A stretch of DNA of 64,000 nucleotides from Schistosoma haematobium (lineage: Eukaryota; Platyhelminthes; Trematoda; Strigeidida; Schistosomatidae), in assembly GCF_000699445.3 (NCBI RefSeq), contig NC_067195.1:64352591-64416590 (forward strand), in the 5' to 3' direction. A model generated the notes under the pieces. It saw only the letters and a list, made by a program, of their open reading frames with translations, was not told the origin of the DNA and searched no databases. Shown here in pieces: positions 55,644 through 64,000 of the stretch (its first letter is position 1; each line of letters starts with the position of its first letter). The position numbers and the translations under genes were made by a program.

Positions 55644-58600
55644 CTATGTTATTTAAACAAACCAGATACAATAGATGAATGCTTTAGTGAGGTGATGGAA
55701 ATGACAAATGAAGTGAGAGAAAATAAATTATTCATCACAGATAATTGAACTTGACCACCCTGATCTATCTTTTGAAAATGAGTGATATGTTACAGTCTAT
55801 TAAAATCACGGTGTATCTTGTTGAAGCTGACTAGACTTCATCAATTTTTGAATATTGCTGTCATCGAATAATTACAACACTGTACTCATCTACCAAATCA
55901 ATTTCACACCCTCTGAAATATATACAACCGGGATATTTGGCTCTACGAATATTTAGTACAGCTCTAAATAAATTTGTTCGACGAGAGTTAGTAGAGAAGC
56001 AGCAAATGATATAGTATGTTCATCAAATGCCACGTCAAACACAGAGATGATACACTGCAGCTATAAACTGGAAGATGTTGGAAATGTAGTAAACAACTAA
56101 CAGTATTATTAAAATTTAATTGTTTACCTACATTAATGCATTTCTGTAAAGCTTTTCCGTAATATAATCAGGGCATAAACTGTTTTCAAAACTCAAGTAG
56201 AATTTATAATGCTTTCCAAGTAGAGTAAAACATTGAGAATCTACTTCTCTAGGACACGTCATATTGCCACACCGACCATAAATGTCAACCTATGAAATAA
56301 ATCAAAGAAAAGCAGTTTACTTCTTTAGCATTGAAAGGAACCTGGTAATTAGAAAATAGGTAGTAAAAAGAAATATTTTGCAACCGGATATCAGACTACG
56401 TTATGGAAACTAGTCGACTATAACGACCACGAACATTGTTACACAAAATCAAATTGAAGAGATCAAATTGATGATTTATATATATATATATATATATTGA
56501 TTTCTCATAAAAAGTCAGAAATTTCTCAAAATGAATTTGATGTTTTTGAATTGCAAACAAGCTGAGGAGAAGTTTGAGATGCTAAGATAAGAGGGTTAAT
56601 GAAGTGTTTATGAATGTGGAAGTTTTTACTTTCATGAGTCTTTTTGCTTGTAATGTTACGAAGCAAATAGTCGAAATTGCAAACTGCAATGCCTATAACT
56701 ATCAACAGGACAGAACAAATATGTATCTGGAGCAATGACCGAATATCCGATAATACATTCATACTCGTCAAAATGTACTATATTATATCTACGTGAAATA
56801 TTACACTTGCAGGAATACATATAACACCAATCTAGGCTAACGTTTGAGTATCGCAGTCACATTCCTTTCTCGCTAGCATAAAATAAGAACACTAATCGTT
56901 TATTCTGCTGGAAGAAATTTCAAGAAAACTGTGATATTTGTGAACTTATGCGACCACTGTATCACATCACAGACACATGTTTTTATAGGATTAAATAAAT
57001 TTTAATAGAAAGAGAGTTGATCTAATCATATATCCTAATGCTACACTCATAATTGCTTCGGCTGATCCACACCATTTGACCGTATTATTTTGCTTATCAG
57101 AGATACAAGTCTTCCAAAATACGTCATACTTTATTTCCGTCGATTTGTGTCAAGCAATAAATATCCAATTCATTGGCAGAACACACAGTCACACAAAAGG
57201 AATGCAGGAACAGTTATGCAGTGGCTGTAAGTCGTAATTCAGTGAGTGATCAAACTGAAAAATGAGTACTTACTATGCGACTGATATGTTGGTCATCACT
57301 ACCATGAACACCGATTTTCAGATTTATTAACACGTCAGACAACAGAAAATTGGAATTTAATGACGAAGCCGAAATCCTAGTTTCATACTTTGTCGATATT
57401 ATATTACGTTCATAATATTTACTGAAAACAATCACTAAAGTGTGTAAATTCACATAATTTCCACACACATTGGCTCAATAACAGTCCATATGGCAAATAA
57501 AAATTATCGTGAAAGTCACTTAATAACAGTTATTATTTATGGTGCAGCATTTGATGAACTTTAGTTCCAGTAAATAGAATCAATCATAGATGAATGTTAT
57601 AGTAAATCCTAAACAGTCAGTGGCAAGTTCAAAGCATAATGAACTGATAAGATTCAAAATTATAAATAAATTGCAGCAGACTCGTACTCACTTAGTCTCA
57701 TTCTTGTCTGAACCAATTTAAGGCCCAACTTCCGTTTGAGTACTAAATGTTTTACTCACTATACTAATAATTATTTTGATGAATGAAATACTAATTATTA
57801 AAGCAATGAGTTATTTATAAAATTTAGTTAAACAACGAGATTAACCCTGTCTTCTCACTGTTCAATTAGCTTTTACTCACACCATTTTTATATACATGGG
57901 ACATGCTGTATGTCTGTGTGATCATACTATTCTTGGACTAAACAAACTGACGAAAATCTCTACAACAATTTAACCAAGAAGGCAAATTTATACTCCATCC
58001 ACTTCCTAACTTGTGCTTTGATCTGATGAAAATGTTTACCTGAAATACAACACTAAAACATTTCATATTGGACTTAAAGTCCTGTTGTCGTTTGAACTTG
58101 TTATGTACTGGGGCCATTGTAGGCAAACATATGAAATGAAATCGGTAACTATATAATATGGGTTCTCACTTGAATATGACGAGATAATTCTTTTACATAC
58201 ATCATTCTCGGATTTTTAGGTTGACAGTTGCTTACAAACCATGCTACCATTTTAGATTTACCAGTGGCATAGTTATGGGAAGGGAGTACGTATTTTGTAT
58301 CTGGACCATGACTAGCAACAAATGGGATATAATTGTGATACGGTACATAAATTGTTGAATCCGTTCGATAAGAGATTGTGTAGTTGACCTGAGTGAAAAA
58401 CACCAAAATATGCTAAACATTTAGATATGTGAAGAATAATTTTAGAATGCCAATAGGAAAAATATTTACACAGTCTAGTCATATACTGGTAACTACTAAA
58501 TCGAGAGCTGATGTTTTCGTGTAGGTGACTGTTTTCGGTATCCTTTGAAAAAGAATTAAGCCGCGTAAAACCGAAACATTTTATCGAACCATAAGCCCTC

Positions 58601-61552
58601 ATGTTTCATGAATGCATGTTCTCTTGCATCGAGTCGTTTGTGTCAGTGCATGGTTTCTAATTAGCGAAAATATATTGCAATAATCAGGATAAACTTAATC
58701 GATTATACACATCGTCATTAAGAAGCAGTCATGAAGCTACGAAGTAAATGCTACCGAACCTTACCATTGTCAGTTCAGTGTTTTTTATAGACAGTTGCAT
58801 ATAATACGATTTCATTAGGGTCTATTTTTAAATAAAGTAAAATACATATATGTTTGTTACTGCAATGTCTCAGGAGATATATGTTCATGTAGATGACTGT
58901 ACATTTCATAATATTATTGACATTATTCTTGACGTAATACTGTTTTACCGAATAATATCCAGTTAAAGTTTGCGCGACTAGGTAATTGTCAGATAAGGCG
59001 TCTAAAAATGTGATTCAGTTAAAATATCAACCAATACATATTACACACTTTTGAATTTACATGCCTAAGAGTGGTACATGTATAAAGTAACAATAAACCC
59101 ATTGGGTGTTGATAAATATTTGGGACATCACAATGAGATATTCGTTCAAGTTAATCACTGAGTTGTTGAGGCTTCTTTAGTTTCCGAACTTATCCTCAGT
59201 TTGAAAATATTGTTCTGTTTTGATTTCCAGGATATGACTAAACTCTTGAACTTATTTATAGATCAAGTGTTATTTATCTCGAGGCCTCACTGTTACCAAT
59301 CCTCTTATTTCCACCATCTTATTGAGTGGTTTGTTTGACTAACCAAAACTTTCTAATAGATGAGAGACAGTCTTGGGTATTTGATAAACTGTCTAGTTAC
59401 AGGATTGTAAATACAGAATATTTAGTTGCTCATTTGAAATGAGCTTTCACTTAAAATTTTATAATGATATGACTTTCTGCATAAATCGGCTGAAGTTGAA
59501 TTGTTTCATTCTAGTCAGTGAACAAAAAGTAGAAATTCATTATTACTAAATAATGTCCTATTGTTCTAAACTAATGACTCACTATATATTTTGAGTTACA
59601 AATAATAAATAACAAATGTTGAACAAACCACCTTATGCTAAAAACCATACTTGGATGTTTCATCTGATATTCCACTTTTAATGAATTTGTTGATAAATTC
59701 TACTTTATAGGAGTCAATGCAGGTTTTAGAGGACGTTCACATGCAATTGACGAAACTAGAAGACGTATTGATGAATGCTTTCACATTTCCCAATATCTGA
59801 AGCAAGTCGAAAGTTTTTCAACTCACTTTATTTTCCAATCCATCAGCGATTCTGATGTATGTGGGAGGTTCATGTACAAAAATGAACCATAGTTGATTTG
59901 GTGGTCTTGGACCTTTAGGATACAAGCGATCTGTCAAGATTATAACATCGGATTCAAGCCATCTTGATCTGTCGAAAATCAGTTCACAATCACAAGCGAA
60001 ACAGAAGGAGAAGTTTCGAATAATATTGATACGAATGTTTCCATAGTTGAGAATTATTTTCTCTGCAAAATACAATTAACCGAAGAGATACTTCAATCGA
60101 ATAAGCGAAGGCTATACAGAACGATAGAATTTTGGTGATAATATCTACATCAGACTTTAAAATATCCGTAAACATTAGTAAGTACTGGTCATTATTTTCA
60201 TTTAGATAGAATTAAAAGTTCTGAGTGCACGACAAGTCTGACAACAATACACAGTCCATCGACTTTATTTCTAAAGAAATTCACTTAACAATTATGACTT
60301 ATGAGGTATGATAAGTAGAAGTTTAGTACGATGTCGTATTATTATCTGTTTTTCTCCTTCAATCTCAATGAAAACGGAACTTACTGTAGTAACTTTCTAA
60401 ATAAGTATATTGATTTTTGTTTATCTTCACTAGCTTAGAACTGAACTAAAATCGCTGGCCTCACAATTCCATTCCATTCAAAACTTGACTTAAGGCAACG
60501 CTGCATATTAGTCATTCCAGCTTTTGCAAACTATTCTAAATTCACAAACTTGATTACGAAAAATCCATTTGTCTTAAAATTGGCTACATCTTTTGAATAA
60601 TAAAGCGGTTGTATAAATGTAGAGCCTGATTACAAGTTATTATAAAGAATATTCTACATTTGTATTTTCTTGTGGTAAAAGACTACTGCAGACTGCTGTT
60701 AATTTGATTATTTTTGTGGAAGAGACCTTCAGATTGCACTTCCAAGAGTATGAAGATTCTTTGTATTGATACCTATTTTAATATGAATTATGAAAACTTG
60801 TAAACTTTCTGAAATCTAATGACTTGAATGAAGCCTAGAATATTGAATGGTGTTGAAATCCCAACAATATGTGACGCTATTTCGACAATTGAAGCTAGGA
60901 TGTCAACTTAGTTTAATGCCTCCTAACCTTATATTATTTACTGCTAATATAGTTTTAGTTCAATTGAAATTGTGTCCAATTCTAATTGGTTAGACAGACA
61001 CAGAAATCTCTTCCTCATATTAATGCCGACTAAACAACCAGAACATCAGTACAACTTGAGTGTTTTCAACATCATAATTAGGTGAAAAAGTAGTCTGAAA
61101 TAACAATATCGTGAGTAATTCATTCTTATTATTAAGTAAAAATAGGGTCAGAGTGATTATGATACAATGTATAGAACAAAATGAGAAGTTCTGTCAACTG
61201 AAGCAATTACTATCAAAATCTAGTAGAAGAGTCATTCTAAGAAACTCACGGCAGCTGGAGTAGAATTCCTTTCATATAATTCTTCAAGATCTTTCTCAGT
61301 AAATCCGAGTGTAATTTTATTTTCATACTTCTTCATTTGTGACGCAGTATAATAGGTCTGATTTAAATTACCTACTGAACCTGAATACGTTTCATGTGGT
61401 AATTCATTGAAGGAGGAACCATCATCATTTCGTGATAAGCCGAATTGTTCCTCCCATTTGAATTGAAATAGTAATTTTGTCAGTTGATAACTTGTACATA
61501 CTATGACTGCAAGTTGAACTGCCAGTACAACTAGACGCCTAACACGCTTCAT
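55310..61552 (-). CDS. Alpha-1,3-type fucosyltransferase (GT10), five exons
   Basis: Type II Golgi enzyme that would transfer fucose from GDP-fucose to GlcNAc/GalNAc-containing glycans. Exons: 61552-61250, 60060-59827, 58388-58170, 56289-56132, 55643-55310. All junctions are GT..AG with matching phase, giving 415 codons and a TAG. Residues 1-6 are basic, about 7-29 a signal anchor, then a stem with NQT (64-66) and NST (96-98) sequons. Exon 2 holds the N-terminal fold with a VHEPPTY block; exon 3 [11 protein letters not shown]; exon 4 VDIYGRCG and [23 protein letters not shown], the GDP-fucose-binding signature; exon 5 [23 protein letters not shown]. Length is normal for the family. The start at 61552 is the first ATG of the frame; an upstream exon cannot be excluded. 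Confidence 0.93.
56132..56289 (-). other. Fucosyltransferase exon 4
   Basis: 158 nt, acceptor TTATTTCATAG, donor AAT|GTAGGT. It ends with two bases of a split codon. It carries the signature [14 protein letters not shown], with the acidic and Lys residues typical of GT10 donor binding, and an NMT sequon. Confidence 0.92.
58170..58388 (-). other. Fucosyltransferase exon 3
   Basis: 73 codons, acceptor TTTCACTCAG, donor CAA|GTGAGA, phase 0. Contains the DSTIYVPY block and an NYT sequon. Confidence 0.92.
59827..60060 (-). other. Fucosyltransferase exon 2
   Basis: 78 codons, phase 0 at both ends. The acceptor context is TTTTGCAGAG; only splicing after the second AG keeps the frame with exon 1, since splicing after the first would give an early stop. 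Donor AAA|GTGAGT. Confidence 0.88.
61250..61552 (-). other. Fucosyltransferase exon 1
   Basis: 101 codons: cytoplasmic tail, signal anchor and stem region. Donor GCC|GTGAGT at 61249, phase 0. Confidence 0.88.
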
Positions 61553-64000
61553 GAGGAAATGGAATTGACAAAATGCTTGATTCGATACTTTGTAATTAAC
61601 ACAAAACTGGATCTGTTAATGGGAAGTACCTTTTCAAACGAAGTTAAAGAAAGATTATCAAAGTGAGAATACTAAACATAGATGCAAGTGCTTTTAACGT
61701 CTACCAAATAGTTTTAATCTACAGGTGGTCTACAGGTTAGGCACACGTGCGTATGACCGAATGTTCTGGGTTTGATATCCTGTGAAACTCCATGTTAAAA
61801 TAATAACTGGCATTAGTTCTTTATTTCATGAGTATCGCTGAATCATCTTCACGTAAGGTATGATAATTAGTCAACATGAATTCACCCGATGTATTAGAGT
61901 TTTACGTGAAGTGAATTTAGGATCACAACAATGCTATCTCTATTTGAATTTTCGAAAAACAAATGATGCTAGTCTTTTCACTCATATCCTCGAGGCTTTA
62001 AGATTAGATGTCATAATCTTCCGGAAATCATTATAGCTTCCAAATGGAGCTCGTAGTCCATAAGAAAAATTGTAACCAACAGAGATAGAGATGTTCTTAC
62101 AAAGCTAACGGTAATCTACTGAAATCAATTTTATATAGACGTTTCCATGCAATTTAAAAATTTATGAAATAAGTCATAAATAAATTACAACGGACTTGTT
62201 AACTATGTAATTAACTTTATTAACAGAATCTGAACAAATACCATAGGAAACCCAAATGTACTTTGAAGCATTTGTGCAACTGATGGTTCTTCTCTTCCGA
62301 TTTAATTTCCAAAACATTTCATCTCTTAACAGAGTTTATGTTATCTGAGGTCTCTTCTTTCGAAAAGATGATTCATTTGTACTCAACTGTTTATCTGGAT
62401 GTATGAAATATATTCAAACCAAATTTCAATTCTCCTTGATAAAAATGAATAGTGTTGTCCAAATTGAATTACAATAGTTGTGAAAAACAGACTAATTGGT
62501 AAATTAAACATACCTGTTATTTTGTAGTGAACCCATTGAACTATTGTATTATTTGTTCACTACAATGTAATTGAAGCATTTAATCCAGTATATAAATTAA
62601 TGTCTGCTTATCAATATTCATTTATTCTCTCATTGGTTGTAAATACAAACAATCAGTAATTTATTTACAACCAATTGACATTCATAAATATATATGGATT
62701 CCCAACACTCACACCCAGGTCATTCGATTCTATGTGTGCGTGCTTTCTGCATGCTTGTGGAATTTTGATGATCATTAACAATAAACTATCTCCACAACTG
62801 GTGTTCAGGCTTTTGAATAATCTCGAGATTTAGCCTACATAATTACTCAGCTAACGGGATATTATTTATTTCAGTCAGACATAGCGGGATTAACCTCCAC
62901 GGTTTCACAAATTCCCAAAATGATTACAATTTCAGTAGATCTTCTAATAGTAATCATATACAATCGGTAATCGAGATTAGTCAGATATTTCCAAAGTAAA
63001 TTTAATGAGAACACATCTACTGTCTTACTAAAGAAGCAGATATTTACTTTAATTCAACAATATTAGTAGTAATAACAGTCAAATAACAACTTTCCTATCA
63101 CTGGAAATACTTCGTTTCATTTATTTATAGGTATTACAGTGTCGAATGTGTTACGAATATTTCCCAAGCGATTAAAACGACTGACAAACTAGGTATCAGT
63201 ATGGCCCTCAGATAAACTATCCTTTTCTTTACCGACATAATATCTCGTCAAAAGCATATAGAACACTTCAGTTGGCAAATTTGAATTCCCCGAAATATTT
63301 TAGTTAGCATATACCGAACGCTTCCTCTGGTTTCATAAATATGTAGGATCTGAAGAACATCTCTGAACACTACGCAAATGATCCCCTCAGCTGAAAGTGA
63401 GGCCGTCTTAGAAGATTATTTACTAGATATTTAATTGTTTACTGACCTTTCCTAAATACAAGGAAGAATAACGTGGACTGATTGATTGACGACATGTAGC
63501 AGTTCATTCATCAGCTATGTGTATCACCTGTCTTCAATCGAATATATCATCTTTCTGGTAATTTTGTATACGTTTTCTAGGTGTCTTATGAAAATACGAT
63601 AGCCTGGCTGTCAATTTGTAACAGGCTAGGTGAATTCCTTGACAACAATCCTTACTTAAACACATATAAATTGAAGAGAGAAGTGTCAGGAAGAAGCAAA
63701 TATGCCCATAAACCTGGATAAAACTATCAAGATATCCATTATTCAACTATCTAAAAACGAAAGCTTGCATAAATGTTAATAGCATAGGCTAGTAGTGTCT
63801 GTCTGTTAAATAAATTAGTTGAGGTGTTTGACACAATTAACCGTAGACAAATTTAATTGTAGGAGAGGTGCTATGGGCTAAAAAAACACACTGTATCCTA
63901 AATCTATGTATGAAAATGACAGACCATTATTAAAATTGTATATTGCATACAATAATGCGTTTGCTAAAACAATTTAATTAATTTGTACGTGTAATCGACG
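61553..64000. other. Upstream of the fucosyltransferase; no gene recognised
   Basis: AT-rich 5' flank. A weak tRNA-like module at 61724-61790 (A-box-like TGGTCTACAGGTTAGGCAC, B-box-like GGGTTTGATATCC) may be a decayed SINE head. No core promoter could be assigned with confidence. Confidence 0.5.

Noticed and set aside
55744..61200. Short open frames in the fucosyltransferase introns
   Set aside because: No domain similarity, not in phase with the gene, and explained by chance in AT-rich introns.
1..64000. CRISPR array, bacterial operons or a prophage
   Set aside because: No regularly spaced short repeats and no operon-like gene packing. Introns and retroelements show eukaryotic nuclear DNA.

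Overview
The window looks like nuclear DNA of a parasitic flatworm, most probably a blood fluke (Schistosoma). The reasons are hammerhead-ribozyme SINEs of the SM-alpha kind, CsRn1-clade Ty3/gypsy elements with the CHCC Gag knuckle, RTE elements resembling SR2, CR1 elements resembling SR1, very short introns (33-36 nt) and a multi-exon GT10 fucosyltransferase. The species cannot be fixed from sequence alone. It is not bacterial: no operons, spliced genes, AT-rich introns.

Layout. Positions 1-53.3 kb are a nested transposon graveyard. (a) 1-12.8 kb: an old gypsy element on the + strand (GypsyI), broken by a 396-bp solo LTR (1263-1658), by a 1.8-kb insert (about 3.63-5.39 kb) and by a second, younger gypsy element on the - strand (5753-12580, TSD ATCCT). 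(b) 13.25-26.3 kb: an RTE element (+) split by a 10.8-kb LTR-flanked unit X (14643-25432). X has no pol of its own and was invaded by another copy of the younger gypsy family (15494-21464), which was itself invaded by a CR1 element (16576-20148). (c) 26.3-30.3 kb: a degenerate CR1 element (-). (d) 32.6-33.9 kb: a remnant of a MULE-type transposase gene with micro-introns. (e) 34.2-38.2 kb: a hammerhead SINE, two inverted copies of a SINE-like repeat S, and an RTE element (-). (f) 38.2-43.6 kb: a CR1 element (-) split by a 3.06-kb LTR unit Y (38474-41534, TSD AGCG). (g) 44.9-47.9 kb: an RTE element (-). (h) 48.56-49.32 kb: a composite inverted/tandem hammerhead-SINE insertion with a perfect 12-bp TSD. 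(i) 49.8-53.3 kb: dispersed relatives of the interior of X and Y, plus a 321-bp LTR.

The remaining part, 53.3-64 kb, is quieter. It carries the one convincing host gene, an alpha-1,3-type fucosyltransferase on the - strand. Five exons between 61552 and 55310 join with consistent phase to give 415 codons plus a stop.

Most interesting: X and Y are LTR-flanked, pol-less units with different LTRs but a related interior. Within it, a short exon-like reading frame with a splice-acceptor-like start and a shared stop codon is conserved in three places (X, Y and a fragment near 49.8 kb). This looks like a non-autonomous LTR retrotransposon lineage with cargo. The composite hammerhead SINE is the second notable structure. 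None of the retroelement copies appears intact.
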